DNA of 61,244 nt from Desulfosporosinus cupriresistens (GTDB lineage Bacteria > Bacillota > Desulfitobacteriia > Desulfitobacteriales > Desulfitobacteriaceae), in contig NZ_MASS01000023.1 in assembly GCF_001707885.1 (NCBI RefSeq), positions 1-61,244 of the forward strand, read 5' to 3'. The notes beneath the pieces are model-generated. The model ran no database searches and was not told where the DNA came from. It was given only the letters and a program-made list of their open reading frames with translations. How positions within the stretch are numbered: position 1 is the first letter of the stretch; every line of letters begins with the position of its first letter. Made by a program: the position numbers and the translations under genes. Below, one piece after another: positions 16,723 to 26,261 of this stretch.

Positions 16723-18894
16723 ATGAACAAACAAATGAAAGCTCTTCTGTTTCAGATCGGAAGTACCTTATTCAAGTACGCTAAAGCCCTCAATATAAAA
16801 GTCATCAAGCCTCTGGGGAAAACAAGTTTTGCTTTAGTCAAAAAGAGAACTGCCCGAATCCGTTCGACACATTTTTGGAAGAAGTCAAAGTTTTGGAAAA
16901 GGGTTTTCATCAGCCTTACAGCCCTTCTTATCCTCTTTATAAGCGGGTTCTCTATCTATGTTTCAACCTTAGATGTGAGTAAACTCCAAAGCCCCCTCGC
17001 ACAACCCACTTATATTTATGACAGGTATGAAAATAAAGTTTCCGAACTTTCTTCTTCGAAAATCGACCCAGTACCCATTGAAAAGGTACCTAAGACAATG
17101 CAGCAGGCGATTGTTGCCACCGAGGATCGTCGTTTTTATGAACACCAAGGTGTTGATATTTGGTCTATCTTTCGAGCTTTAGTGCACGACTTGCGTTCCG
17201 GGAACTTTTCTGAAGGCGGAAGTACCATTACCCAGCAGTTAGCCAAAAATATGTTCTTGCCTACGGATAAAACACTGAACCGAAAATTGAAGGAAGCAGC
17301 TTACGCTTTTAAGATCGAGTTGACGTTAAGCAAAGATCAGATCCTAGAAGAGTACCTCAATCAAATCTATTTTGGCGAGGGCCGTTGGGGAATCCAGAAT
17401 GCAGCCCAGTATTATTTTGGGAAGAACGTTCAAGATTTAGATTTGGCAGAATCAGCAATGCTTGCCGGTCTTCCTAAAGCCCCAAGCCTCTTTAATCCGG
17501 TCAAAGACAAAGAGAAAGCCCTTGAACGCCGCAACGTAGTTCTTTCCTTAATGAAAGAGCAAAACTATATTTCGGAAGCAGACTATGAAAGAGCACATTC
17601 TTCACCTATTACCCTTCGTAAAGGAGTACTTGATACTCTTAGCGGGAAATTCGAACCTTACGTCAATTATGTCTTAGATGAGGCAATTTCATTATACGGG
17701 TTTACCGAGGATCAGCTCCTGACTGGCGGCCTCCAAATTTACACAGAAATGGACCCCAAGGTTCAACAAGCAGCTGAAGATGTCTATAATGACAATCAAT
17801 ATTTTCCTCAAGGGAAACCCGATCAGATTGTTCAAAGCGGTATGGCGATTATCGACCAGCATAATGGCGGGATTCGTGGACTCGTTGGCAATCGTGAACA
17901 GAGCGTCTTCCGAGCTTTTGACCATGCGACTCAGCTAAAGCGGCAACCCGGTTCTTCCATTAAACCCTTAGCAGTCTATGGTCCTGCTCTGGAAAAAGGT
18001 TATACGCCAAACTCTCTACTCTATGATGGCCCTCTCAATATTAATGGTTACTCTCCCAAGGACTATGACTATCAGTATCGGGGACAGGTTACCATGGAAA
18101 ACGCTCTCCAAAACTCTTGGAATATCCCGGCAGTTTGGCTCCTTAATGAAGTCGGCCTAGACTCGGGAATGTCCTTTGCCCAGCGGGCCGGCCTTCCATT
18201 AACGACGAATGATCGTACTTTAAGTCTTGCCCTCGGGGGACTTACTACTGGTGTTTCCCCGCTCCAAATGGCTCAAGCGTACGGCGCATTTGCCAATCTT
18301 GGAACTATGAATAAGGCTTATGCAATTGACAAAATAGCCTCGGCAAACGGATACGTTTTTGCCCAGGCTAAATCAGAGTCAGTTCAAGTGACAGACCCTC
18401 AAAATGCTTATACAATGACCAAACTGCTTGAAAATGTCGTGAATAATGGGACTGGGAAAAATGCTTTTTTAGGACGTCCAACGGCAGGCAAAACTGGTTC
18501 TGTTGAACTCCCCCATACGCAAGAGTTTTCGGGTATCGCCAAAGGAGCAAAAGACGTGTGGTTCGTTGGCTACACTCCAGAGCTTACTGCCGCAATTTGG
18601 ATGGGCTATGATAAAACTGACCAGAACCACTATTTAACGATTTCTGGAGGTTCCGGACCAGCTGTTGTATTCTACGAAGTCCTCTCCAGGGCCTTAAAAG
18701 ATACCCCTGTGCAAGAATTTATGATACCTCAGGGTTACCAGGAACCTTGGGATCCTAGTGCATTTGGCATCTTTGGTAATAAAAGAGACCCTGGCAGTAA
18801 TCCAAATGTCCCAAGCTTAAGAGATCAACCTCTAAACCCCGGTCAGAAGCTGAATCCTAAACCTAAGGGTAAAGGGAAAAAGGGGGATAAATGA
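16723..18894 (+). CDS. Class A penicillin-binding protein (bifunctional)
   Basis: A 723-residue peptidoglycan synthase with a basic cytoplasmic start and one membrane segment (~60-80). The GT51 glycosyltransferase domain has EDRRFYEH (catalytic Glu) and TITQQLAKN. The transpeptidase has PGSSIKPL (active-site Ser/Lys), an SWN-like NSWNIPA and AGKTGS. The C-terminal tail is Pro/Gly/Lys-rich. It polymerises and cross-links glycan strands outside the membrane. The chosen ATG has GGGGAGG in front; an earlier in-frame start lacks one. Confidence 0.93.
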   Translation: MNKQMKALLFQIGSTLFKYAKALNIKVIKPLGKTSFALVKKRTARIRSTHFWKKSKFWKRVFISLTALLILFISGFSIYVSTLDVSKLQSPLAQPTYIYDRYENKVSELSSSKIDPVPIEKVPKTMQQAIVATEDRRFYEHQGVDIWSIFRALVHDLRSGNFSEGGSTITQQLAKNMFLPTDKTLNRKLKEAAYAFKIELTLSKDQILEEYLNQIYFGEGRWGIQNAAQYYFGKNVQDLDLAESAMLAGLPKAPSLFNPVKDKEKALERRNVVLSLMKEQNYISEADYERAHSSPITLRKGVLDTLSGKFEPYVNYVLDEAISLYGFTEDQLLTGGLQIYTEMDPKVQQAAEDVYNDNQYFPQGKPDQIVQSGMAIIDQHNGGIRGLVGNREQSVFRAFDHATQLKRQPGSSIKPLAVYGPALEKGYTPNSLLYDGPLNINGYSPKDYDYQYRGQVTMENALQNSWNIPAVWLLNEVGLDSGMSFAQRAGLPLTTNDRTLSLALGGLTTGVSPLQMAQAYGAFANLGTMNKAYAIDKIASANGYVFAQAKSESVQVTDPQNAYTMTKLLENVVNNGTGKNAFLGRPTAGKTGSVELPHTQEFSGIAKGAKDVWFVGYTPELTAAIWMGYDKTDQNHYLTISGGSGPAVVFYEVLSRALKDTPVQEFMIPQGYQEPWDPSAFGIFGNKRDPGSNPNVPSLRDQPLNPGQKLNPKPKGKGKKGDK

Positions 18895-18903
18895 TCTTCA
18901 ATG

Positions 18904-18930
18904 AGAAGAGTCTGAGGCTCTTCTTTTTGT
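18904..18930 (+). terminator. Intrinsic terminator of the PBP gene
   Basis: GAAGAG-TC pairs with GG-CTCTTC, followed by TTTTTG, ten bases after the stop. Confidence 0.85.
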
Positions 18931-19088
18931 TGTGATGGACATGAATGACGGTCACCATGCCGTGGGAATAGTGACGGAAGAAGTACTTGCCAACTTGAAA
19001 TTTGTTTGAAGGACTAGAATTTGAATTCACACTGGCTTTTTTATACTATCAGAAAGTATAACCTTTCGTATTTACTTTCTAAGCATAA

Positions 19089-19179
19089 GGGCAACTAGGC
19101 TGCCGCCTTCGCTATGGCTGACAGAATGACTAATACGTGCGAAGACAGTGTCTTCGGGCGCCAGACAAGTTTTCTTTAT
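19089..19179 (+). repeat. Dispersed GGGCAACTA...CAAGTTTTCTTTAT element, copy A
   Basis: It shares GGGCAACTA, CCGCCTTCGCT, GGCT and CAAGTTTTCTTTAT with 53115-53170, in the same order but with a longer middle that includes the palindrome GAAGACAGTGTCTTC. It lies about 60 bases before the sigma-factor start and is the main content of the 344-base gap after the PBP gene. Confidence 0.7.
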
Positions 19180-19238
19180 GAACTTTTCACCGTTGTTTAT
19201 ACTCTTACTTTTAGAACCGACTGAAGTGAGGTGACAAA

Positions 19239-19766
19239 GTGGATCTGGAAGAACTGGTAAAACGGGCAAAAGCAGGCGACCAAGAGGCTTTAGTCCAACT
19301 GGTGATGGCAAAAAGTGAAGAATTCTACAGGCTGGCTTATGTTTATATGGGGAACAAAGAGGATGTGCTGGACGCAATGGAAGATATGATCGTGCTTCTA
19401 TTTGAGAACATTAGGCGTCTAAAAAACGAAGCCTCCTTTTACAGTTGGAGCAAGACCATTTTGGTTAACTGCTGCCACAGCACTTTACGCAAGCAGAAAA
19501 AGGTTATTGCTATGGAAAAGGTTCCGGAAGGAAGTTATCAGGATGTGTTTACCGAAAAGGAGGAACAAAGCGCGCTGAAGGAGCATTGGGCTAAATTAAG
19601 CGAAAGGCAGCAGGAGGTACTTAAACTGCGCTTTTATTTGGACCTAGATTACGAATCCATTGCCCGGATCCTGAATATCCCTTTGGGAACGGTGAAATCA
19701 CGGATTCATACAGGACTCAGGCTCTTGCAGCGAAGTATTGGAGGTGAGTGGGTTGAACAAATTTGA
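19239..19766 (+). CDS. ECF-type RNA polymerase sigma factor (SigV-like)
   Basis: The 175-residue protein has region 2 in the first ~90 residues (YRLAYVYMGNKEDVLDAMEDM) and region 4 near the end (LSERQQEVLKLRFYLDLDYESIARILNIPLGTVKSRIHTGL; shown in parts: SERQQEVLKLRF, GTVKSRIH). It directs polymerase to envelope-stress promoters when released by its anti-sigma partner, encoded immediately downstream with a short overlap. GTG start after GAGGTG. Confidence 0.9.
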   Translation: MDLEELVKRAKAGDQEALVQLVMAKSEEFYRLAYVYMGNKEDVLDAMEDMIVLLFENIRRLKNEASFYSWSKTILVNCCHSTLRKQKKVIAMEKVPEGSYQDVFTEKEEQSALKEHWAKLSERQQEVLKLRFYLDLDYESIARILNIPLGTVKSRIHTGLRLLQRSIGGEWVEQI

Positions 19767-21081
19767 GGATATGTTTGAAGAAGGAAAAGCAGAAATCGAT
19801 CGTTTGTCTGCTCCCGATGATTTAGAAACAAGGCTGAGAAGTGCTCTGGCTAACCGGAGGGTTCCCCGGCGCCCGCTGCAGAGATGGAAGTTGAGTATTG
19901 CTGCGGTTCTCGTGGCCTTTTCCCTGATTGCCTATAATTATGATGCCCTGGCATATTACGGCAAGCAATTGTTGGGCTATGACCAGATTATGAACGGGAC
20001 TTTGAAGCAACTGAATGAATTGGGAAAGGGACAACTCATTGGTAAGAGTTATACCTTTAAGAACGGTTTTATCCTGACTCTGGACGGTGTAATGCTGGAC
20101 AGCAATCAACTTCTGCTCTTTAGCACCCTGAAAGATCCGGCAGGAAACGTGGATCAGGGGGATATGATGCCGAGGATGACCATCAAAGGTTTGATTGGAG
20201 AGTACATGGAAAATAACAGTACCGGACAAATCAGTGCGGATAAGACTGAAATCAAATCCGTAACAAGTTTTGCCCCCCCAAAGTTCTTCGAAAAAAACCT
20301 GACATTAACGGTAAGCATAATGGAGAAGGGGACGATGGATAACGGCAATATTCCTTTTACGCTCGATCGAAACACGGCCATGGGATATACCCTGAAAAAG
20401 GACATTAATCAAACGTTTGATGTAGATGGAAGTAAGATTCATATTAATTCCATTCTCGCTTCACCCACGAAAACAGTTATTGACGGGTCAGTGATGAATA
20501 TTCTGGAGCTTGCGGAAGCGAAGTTAAGCGGTGAAGATCGGCTTGCGCATATCTCTCCGGATTCTTTTGATTCACGACTCTATGCTAACGGCAAGGAGCT
20601 CGCTAAACAAGGGGGAGGAATGAGCACAAGCCTTCAAGGGATAATCTTTAACGAAGATTATGATGCTCTACCTACGGATCTTCAGAAGCTGGAGATCAAG
20701 CTTGTCAGCTTGGGTACGGATCACCAGGTAAACCAGAGTTTTACCCTTAAGCGCGGTTCGGATACTCCTGCTCTCAGCATTCTTGGGCAAACCATCGAAA
20801 TCAAGAAAGTCTATCCCTCCGAGGGTGATACCTGTATTACCCTGAGCAGTGAGGATGGAGTGGTGCTAACAAAAGTCTACCTTCTTATAGATGGGAGACG
20901 AGTGAGCCTGAATAATACTCAGGATGATCATTATGACAAAATTGCAGAGGGAAAATCAGGCAAGATTGTTCATACGCGAACCCTGCATTTTCCGGGAACA
21001 GGGCAAAAGCTTGAGCTTGATGTCCAGCGTATGACTTATGTCAAGACGTATAATGAGGTCATCAATATTCCGGTAAAGTAG
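19753..21081 (+). CDS. Anti-sigma factor, DUF4179/DUF5643 type
   Basis: This 442-residue protein has a ~55-residue cytoplasmic sigma-binding segment (LNKFEDMFEEGKAEIDRLSA), one membrane span (~58-75, LSIAAVLVAFSLIAYNY) and a large beta-rich external domain. Layout and position behind an ECF sigma gene fit the RsiV/DUF4179 group, in which the outer part senses envelope conditions and regulated proteolysis frees sigma. TTG 19753 is favoured because GGAGGTGAG lies just upstream; the gene overlaps the sigma stop by 14 bp. Confidence 0.85.
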   Translation: MNKFEDMFEEGKAEIDRLSAPDDLETRLRSALANRRVPRRPLQRWKLSIAAVLVAFSLIAYNYDALAYYGKQLLGYDQIMNGTLKQLNELGKGQLIGKSYTFKNGFILTLDGVMLDSNQLLLFSTLKDPAGNVDQGDMMPRMTIKGLIGEYMENNSTGQISADKTEIKSVTSFAPPKFFEKNLTLTVSIMEKGTMDNGNIPFTLDRNTAMGYTLKKDINQTFDVDGSKIHINSILASPTKTVIDGSVMNILELAEAKLSGEDRLAHISPDSFDSRLYANGKELAKQGGGMSTSLQGIIFNEDYDALPTDLQKLEIKLVSLGTDHQVNQSFTLKRGSDTPALSILGQTIEIKKVYPSEGDTCITLSSEDGVVLTKVYLLIDGRRVSLNNTQDDHYDKIAEGKSGKIVHTRTLHFPGTGQKLELDVQRMTYVKTYNEVINIPVK

Positions 21082-21150
21082 AATTCTGGTAAGCATCTAA
21101 CCACGATTTTCCTAAAGGAAAAGTATTTTAAAAAGAGAATTAATTATTAA

Positions 21151-21363
21151 AGAGAATGGACATTAGAGGAGGCAAAATATTTATTTGCAGCATTAATTTT
21201 CACACTCGCCTTAGGGTTGTGGAAACACAATGCCAAATGCCTTGGATACGTCAAAACACTGCGGCTCAGGCTCAGGGAGCTAATGGCACTGAATCGCCAA
21301 AATCTGGCATCGGCCAATTTTGAATCGCGTAAGTGGCTAACATTTATTAATGTGCCACCGTAA
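21151..21363 (+). other. Possible remnant of a small membrane protein (no start codon)
   Basis: An open frame without ATG, GTG or TTG at its head encodes YLFAALIFTLALGLW, then a basic helix RLRLRELMALNRQNL. A GAGGAGG-like site (~21166) precedes the hydrophobic part. It looks like a real one-TM protein that has lost its start. The remainder of 21082-21961, apart from a terminator at 21601-21657, is AT-rich with nothing recognisable. Confidence 0.3.
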
Positions 21364-21600
21364 CATACACTAACGATAAGTCGGTAGATCAGGGGTAGAT
21401 AGGTTACCGCAATATATTATGACAGATATGCAAAAGTACCTCGCTAGCATATCTGATTTTAAGTGTCGTTGCCTAGGGTTATGCAAGTACTGCGTCAAGC
21501 CTGAAGGTGAAGGAACTATCCATAAGTTCCTTAAATAGTAGAGATTAATCAATATTACCGTTCCAAGGATGTGATAAGGGGTCGCACAAACCTTAAAATC

Positions 21601-21657
21601 ACATACATTAGTCAGCTATCGTCGCTCTTCGGCGTTGAAGGTGGCTTTTTGTATGTT
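21601..21657 (+). terminator. Terminator-like long hairpin
   Basis: ACATACA pairs with TGTATGT at the base, with CGC-TCTTC-GCG at the tip and GGCTTTTT in the descending arm. No intact gene feeds it, so it may belong to the remnant upstream. Confidence 0.6.
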
Positions 21658-21961
21658 TTATCGAATGCATATTGGTAGGTTTAACTTAATTACCTCACTT
21701 TAAATTAAACAGATTAACTGTAAAATATAATAAAATCAAGTTTGGATAAGTAATAAGCATTAACGCAGACAAGTATTCATATTATTACTTAATTTATTAT
21801 AGCTATATTTAAAATTAATCGATACATTATCTTTACAAACCAAGCCGAATTAAATATAATAAAAAATACAGAAAGTCCTCCATAAAAGGGGGATTCTCCT
21901 TGAAATAAATTCAGAAATTACTTGATAAATACAAAAGTTTAAGTTGAATGAGGTTGTTTAA

Positions 21962-22228
21962 ATGGCAGCTAAAATTTTAATCTTTCCAACAAGACACTCC
22001 CCGGATGAAGAAATTGAAGATCAATATGAAATTTATTATGCAAATAAATATTTGGCAAATTCAAATTCTATTAAAACCACTACAAACAGGATGCAAAATG
22101 AAAACTATTCTAGTTATAATGATACAATTACAATTCATGTAGGTTTCATTCAGTTTATATTACTTATAATTACGGTAATTGCGATTTTAGTTTTATGTTT
22201 TTTTGAAGGAAGTATTTTAAAATTTTAG
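21962..22228 (+). CDS. Hypothetical small membrane protein, 88 residues
   Basis: Not recognised. A polar, Asn/Thr-rich first half (MAAKILIFPTRHSPDEEIED) is followed by one C-terminal membrane segment (about 62-82). GAGGTTG before the ATG is a modest ribosome site. It stands alone in an AT-rich stretch. Confidence 0.5.
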   Translation: MAAKILIFPTRHSPDEEIEDQYEIYYANKYLANSNSIKTTTNRMQNENYSSYNDTITIHVGFIQFILLIITVIAILVLCFFEGSILKF

Positions 22229-22417
22229 AATATTAATAGACAGTCCGAACGCAACATAGTCAAGCTTTTCACTGCTTAGGGCGAATGCTACCCGTTATGG
22301 AGAGTAAAAAACTCAAAGTAAATTATTGTTTTAAGATACGACCTATAAGAGTGAAGTTTCATTTGGGTAACCTCCAAAAATTAATGTTTTTATACATAAA
22401 AAACAACTGTTATCTAA

Positions 22418-22458
22418 CATCCTCTGGTCCATAGGCAGTCCTATCGAGGATTGATATC
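22418..22458 (+). repeat. Hairpin element, copy 1 (CTCTGGTC...GAGGA)
   Basis: CCTC...ATAGG-CAGT-CCTAT-C-GAGG folds into a hairpin. About 80% of positions match 35605-35645, with substitutions mainly at paired or loop sites. It lies 55 bases upstream of the cobalamin riboswitch remnant. Confidence 0.55.
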
Positions 22459-22504
22459 CTTGACACAATCCATTTATGAATATAATTTAATTATTAAGAA
22501 TGGT

Positions 22505-22600
22505 TTGTTTTAGGTGCCCTGTCAAAGGGAGAATAGGGAACCGGGTGTAAGTCCCGGGCGGGCCCGCCACTGTAAAGGTAAGCCAATGTCAAAATGCTAT
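22505..22600 (+). ncRNA. Cobalamin riboswitch, 3'-truncated and orphan
   Basis: GGTGCCC, AGAATAGGGAA, CCGGGTGTAAGTCCCGGG and CCGCCACTGTAA occur in order and match the conserved core of B12 riboswitches. The 3' part that should carry the closing GCCAGGAGACCTGCC-type segment is missing or degenerate. No open frame follows on this strand; the next gene is convergent. The gene it once controlled has been lost. Confidence 0.85.
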
Positions 22601-22727
22601 GAACACGAATATGCTTCCAGTTTCAGCTGAACTTCACGACCATATTAAAGATATCTATTAAGATCACATAATGACAATAAATTGATTTCAAAAGAAACTT
22701 AAAAAAAATAGGGCTTTTTACACAGAG

Positions 22728-22774
22728 AGGCAACAACAAACTTGTTTTCAAGGTTTGTTATTGCCTTTTTTAAT
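22728..22774. terminator. Intrinsic terminator between convergent units
   Basis: AGGCAA-AACAAACTTG pairs with CAAGGTTTGTTATTGCCT, followed by T6. It could end transcripts from the riboswitch side. Confidence 0.85.
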
Positions 22775-22795
22775 ATTTTATCGTCAGAACAAATC

Positions 22796-23470
22796 TCATT
22801 CCTGAAAGACATGCTTAAAGCAGGTAACCGCTTTCACGGAACATTCTAGAACATAAGACTCAATATCGTTTAAGTGCTGATATATCACCTGTTCCTCCAC
22901 CCCTGACGGCGCATATACCGTATAAATCACACGGCTTGTTTGCTCCGTTATGGCAGTTCGCAGATCGGGGCCTCGAAGGATGCTGGAGATAATACCCAGC
23001 TGATCTGAAATCATGATGTCGCCGTCTATAGTTGTTACATCCCTGCCATTTAGAGAAGCATAGCTTTCCTGTCCGGTCGAAACAATGAATCTCAGAGGGG
23101 ACTTTATTTGATCAAAGTCGTGTCCGGCTGTCAGGAGCATATTTTTAAGCTCCGCCAAGAACATCGCTTCGACCAAAGGCAAACCATCCTGAATCGCTTT
23201 CCCCTTGATGACCGACTCCAACTGCGGCAGCACATGATAGGTGTGGCCGAACTTTTTATAGTATAAAACATAAGTATCTATGGGATGCAGCGCCTTCAAC
23301 TCACCCCGTGTTGCATGACCGTATTTTTCTCTGAGCGAATGTTCAAGATCGTGTTTTATTGCAGCCAGTCTGTTGCCGCAGGCCGTATTTTGTACACCCT
23401 CCATAATCAGGATACCCAGAGAGCAATCCGTTGCGTTAACTCCTAATTCGTTCTGTATCATAGACATCAT
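22796..23470 (-). CDS. Solo B3/4 domain protein (PheRS-beta-like)
   Basis: The 224-residue protein contains the pattern LHPIDTYVLYYKKFGHTYHV, a G-x-P-LVEAMFLAELKN segment and LLTAGHD, as in stand-alone B3/4 proteins related to the tRNA-binding module of phenylalanyl-tRNA synthetase beta; some of these edit mischarged tRNA. ATG 23470 overlaps the stop of the DMT exporter gene (ATGA), so the two are translationally coupled. A link between amino-acid export and tRNA quality control is an inference from this pairing. Confidence 0.78.
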   Translation of the reverse strand: MMSMIQNELGVNATDCSLGILIMEGVQNTACGNRLAAIKHDLEHSLREKYGHATRGELKALHPIDTYVLYYKKFGHTYHVLPQLESVIKGKAIQDGLPLVEAMFLAELKNMLLTAGHDFDQIKSPLRFIVSTGQESYASLNGRDVTTIDGDIMISDQLGIISSILRGPDLRTAITEQTSRVIYTVYAPSGVEEQVIYQHLNDIESYVLECSVKAVTCFKHVFQE

Positions 23471-24450
23471 TTCGCCATCTCCTCTCCATTTTTCAATTCC
23501 TGCGCTTTTGTCATTCTGATAGAAATGTCGCCGGTTCCGATCAAAACCATGCCGAATATGACAAGAATTCCACCCAACCATTGCTGCCTTCCGGCGTGTT
23601 CACCCAATATGATTACCGACAAAAGCAGGGATGTAAAAGGCATCATACCCGAGAAAGCTGCGGCGGTAAAGGCTCTGCAGCGCTTGATTCCAGCGTACCA
23701 GAAAACAAAAGCCAGCGCCGTCACAAATAAGCCATACCACAAAAGCGCCAGCCATTCCAGAAGCCCAATTTCGCAAAGTCTCTGAACGGGATCTTCAAAA
23801 AACGCCGGGATCAGGCAGAGAATGAATGCGATTGTCGATACTAGCGCAGTCTGATCCAGCGGATTGATCGGTCCCTTTTGACTGGATGCGGTCTTGACGA
23901 CTAAAATACGCGAGAAAATATTGAAAGTGGATTCGCTTGCCGCCGCGCAGAGCACCAGCATATTCCCACCAAAATGCTTCAAAGAAAAACCGTTTCCGGC
24001 ACTCAACAGCCCCTGTATCATCAGAATGCCACCCACCGTGCCGATGATCCCCACGAGCTTTTTTCCGTTTACCGGTTCCTTCAATAATGCCATCGCCAGA
24101 AGCGCCGTCACTGCGGGCGTCGCTCCTGTCAAAACACCTGCTTCCACGGAACTGGTAAAATACAGGCCGTACAGCAGAAACATGCGAAACAAAAAAATAC
24201 CAAATATGGCCTGAAACAAAATTAGGACATAGTCTTTTGCGGATATCTTGCGCAGGTTCTCCATCAGCTCTTTTCCGCAGACAGGCAACAAAAAAAGAAG
24301 CGCAAAGAAAAGGCTTGCGGATGCAATTGTAAATGTTCCGAGCTTTTCGGAAACAAATCTTGCGGATATAACGCTTGTTCCCGCCAGCGAAAATGCAAAA
24401 AATAAATAAACCGGCCCTTTCCATTTCTTCAACTTCAATCTTCCCTTCAT
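23467..24450 (-). CDS. EamA/DMT-family exporter
   Basis: This 327-residue protein has ten hydrophobic segments in two five-TM EamA halves (about 10-145 and 165-310), with typical GVLTGATPAVTALLAM and SVIILGEHAG elements. DMT exporters of this type move amino acids or related metabolites out. It is divergent from a MocR-type regulator 104 bp away, the usual arrangement for regulation by that protein, and it is coupled to the B3/4 gene. The block is about 55% G+C in sampled lines against ~38% nearby. Confidence 0.85.
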   Translation of the reverse strand: MKGRLKLKKWKGPVYLFFAFSLAGTSVISARFVSEKLGTFTIASASLFFALLFLLPVCGKELMENLRKISAKDYVLILFQAIFGIFLFRMFLLYGLYFTSSVEAGVLTGATPAVTALLAMALLKEPVNGKKLVGIIGTVGGILMIQGLLSAGNGFSLKHFGGNMLVLCAAASESTFNIFSRILVVKTASSQKGPINPLDQTALVSTIAFILCLIPAFFEDPVQRLCEIGLLEWLALLWYGLFVTALAFVFWYAGIKRCRAFTAAAFSGMMPFTSLLLSVIILGEHAGRQQWLGGILVIFGMVLIGTGDISIRMTKAQELKNGEEMAK

Positions 24451-24554
24451 AATGCCTTGCTTTGTCTTGGATGAATGGTATAATTTTACCAAGCAGACTG
24501 GTATAGGTGAAGTGCCAGTTCAACGCGGATTATATTAGACCAGTTGGAGGCAGT

Positions 24555-25958
24555 ATGTGGGGAATCGAATTAAACCGGAAAAGTGAACAGCCGTTAAAAC
24601 GACAGATTTATCAGGAACTGAAAACGCGAATCATGAACGGACAGCTGAAATCAAACGACGCTCTGCCATCCACGCGGGAGTTGTCCAAGGCACTAAACGT
24701 ATCCCGAAACACCGTCGGAGAGGCTTATGAAATGCTGATTGCAGAAGGCTTTGTCATAAACCGTCAAGGGGCCGCCACGCGGGTTGCGGCGGGCTTATAT
24801 ATGGACAAATCTGATCCTTTTGTGCCTCGCGAGAATCGTTTGATCAAGCAGACGTTAAAAGCGGACTTTCGGACTGGAAGACCAGATTTGCGGCAATTTC
24901 CGCATTTTTTATGGCAACAGTTGCTTCATAAAGCTTCTGTGGAAATGCCGATTGAGATGTACGGATATACTGGTCCGCAAGGTCTTCCCGCATTGCGCTC
25001 GGAAATAACCGCCTGGCTTTTCAGAAGCCGCGGCCTTACGGTGAACTCAGACGATATCTTTATCACAGCGGGCGCAACCCATGCTCTGCATCTGCTGTGC
25101 GACCTGCTATGCGGAAACGGCAAAAAAGTTCTGATGGAAGACCCCTGCCACAGCGGCATGCTTCAGACGTTCTTATATAAAGGATGCCCGATTGTTCCCG
25201 TCCCCGTGGATTCTCAGGGAATGCAGATGCAATACCTACCCGACGGTAGGGATGCCTGCGCAATTTATGTTACGCCGTCACACCAATTCCCCTTGGGCGG
25301 AATCCTGCCCGCCGCCCGGCGCGCAGCGCTGATTCGTTTTGCCAGAGAAAACGGTCTGTACATTTTGGAAGACGACTACGACAGCGAGTTCCGGTATTGC
25401 GGAGAACCCATCGCCCCGCTGTATGCGATGGATCCACAGCATGTTATTTACGTTGGAACCTTCAGCAAATCGCTGTTTCCGGCACTCCGAATTGGTTATG
25501 TCATTCTGCCCGAACAACTGCATAGGCAATGGGGCGAAATACGCACCCATACCGATGTGCAAAACCCACCCTTTGAGCAGGCGGCACTTGCTGAATTTCT
25601 ACGAACGCGCAAACTGGACAGGCATGTCCAAAAAATGCGCAGGATTTATGGGCAGCGGCGGCAGGTTCTGATGGAATCGCTGAAAGATGCCTTTGGCAGT
25701 GCATGGATGGCCTACGGCGATGACGCCGGACTACACATTGCAATAGATTTTCCGGGAGGGTGTTTTGATGAGACGTTCCGTAAACGCTGCCTGCAAAACG
25801 GTATCTATATAACCCCTGCGGAAATCCATTGTATCGAAAAAGGAAGGCTTCAGAGCAAGCTTATCATCGGATACGGGCATCTGGAGCCGGAAGAAATCCG
25901 AAACGGCGTTGAATTTTTACGTGATTACATGGAATCCATCGCGGGAACCGTTAGATAG
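24555..25958 (+). CDS. MocR-family regulator (GntR HTH + aminotransferase fold)
   Basis: The 467-residue protein has an N-terminal winged helix (LPSTRELSKALNVSRNTVGEAY; parts: PSTRELS, NVSRNTV) and a class-I aminotransferase-like domain with TFSKSLFPALRIGY, whose Lys should bind PLP. Relatives (GabR, PdxR, TauR) sense an amine or PLP through this domain. ATG 24555 is preferred over an upstream start because GGAGG lies just before it. It is divergent from the DMT exporter and B3/4 genes, which it probably controls. Confidence 0.9.
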   Translation: MWGIELNRKSEQPLKRQIYQELKTRIMNGQLKSNDALPSTRELSKALNVSRNTVGEAYEMLIAEGFVINRQGAATRVAAGLYMDKSDPFVPRENRLIKQTLKADFRTGRPDLRQFPHFLWQQLLHKASVEMPIEMYGYTGPQGLPALRSEITAWLFRSRGLTVNSDDIFITAGATHALHLLCDLLCGNGKKVLMEDPCHSGMLQTFLYKGCPIVPVPVDSQGMQMQYLPDGRDACAIYVTPSHQFPLGGILPAARRAALIRFARENGLYILEDDYDSEFRYCGEPIAPLYAMDPQHVIYVGTFSKSLFPALRIGYVILPEQLHRQWGEIRTHTDVQNPPFEQAALAEFLRTRKLDRHVQKMRRIYGQRRQVLMESLKDAFGSAWMAYGDDAGLHIAIDFPGGCFDETFRKRCLQNGIYITPAEIHCIEKGRLQSKLIIGYGHLEPEEIRNGVEFLRDYMESIAGTVR

Positions 25959-25989
25959 TTTAATTTACATTGTGACAGCATGTATTTAA

Positions 25990-26196
25990 TTATCTTCTGG
26001 GATAGCTTGTACATGTAAAATGACAATGGGGTTGGCTCCAATTGACGGTTTGGGTTTTCCGTTTCTAAGCTACGGGGGAACCCAATTTATCATTCAATTA
26101 ATGGCTATTGGATTAATTCTAAATATATTCAGGAATGAGGTATTCAAATGTAGACAGGGGATAAACCAACCTATAATGAAAAGTGTATACCTCTGA
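25990..26196 (+). pseudogene. FtsW/RodA/SpoVE C-terminal fragment
   Basis: The frame contains GLAPIDGLGFPFLSYGGTQF and LMAIGLILNIFRNE, the conserved end of SEDS-family proteins (usual form GLPLPFISYGGS). Nothing upstream of about codon 10 remains, so some 300 residues are missing. It lies in the 303-base gap after the MocR gene, at the edge of the G+C-rich block, and may mark an insertion boundary. Confidence 0.82.
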
Positions 26197-26261
26197 TATT
26201 AGGTTAAATTCGATAGTAGTTACCGAAGTAATTATTTAATATCTTTAAGGAGGATATCCGA

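Noticed and set aside
23795..24523. 242-codon alternative frame over the DMT exporter
   Set aside because: The exporter frame has clear membrane segments and family pattern; the other is Arg/Cys/Phe-rich nonsense typical of a shifted frame in G+C-rich DNA.
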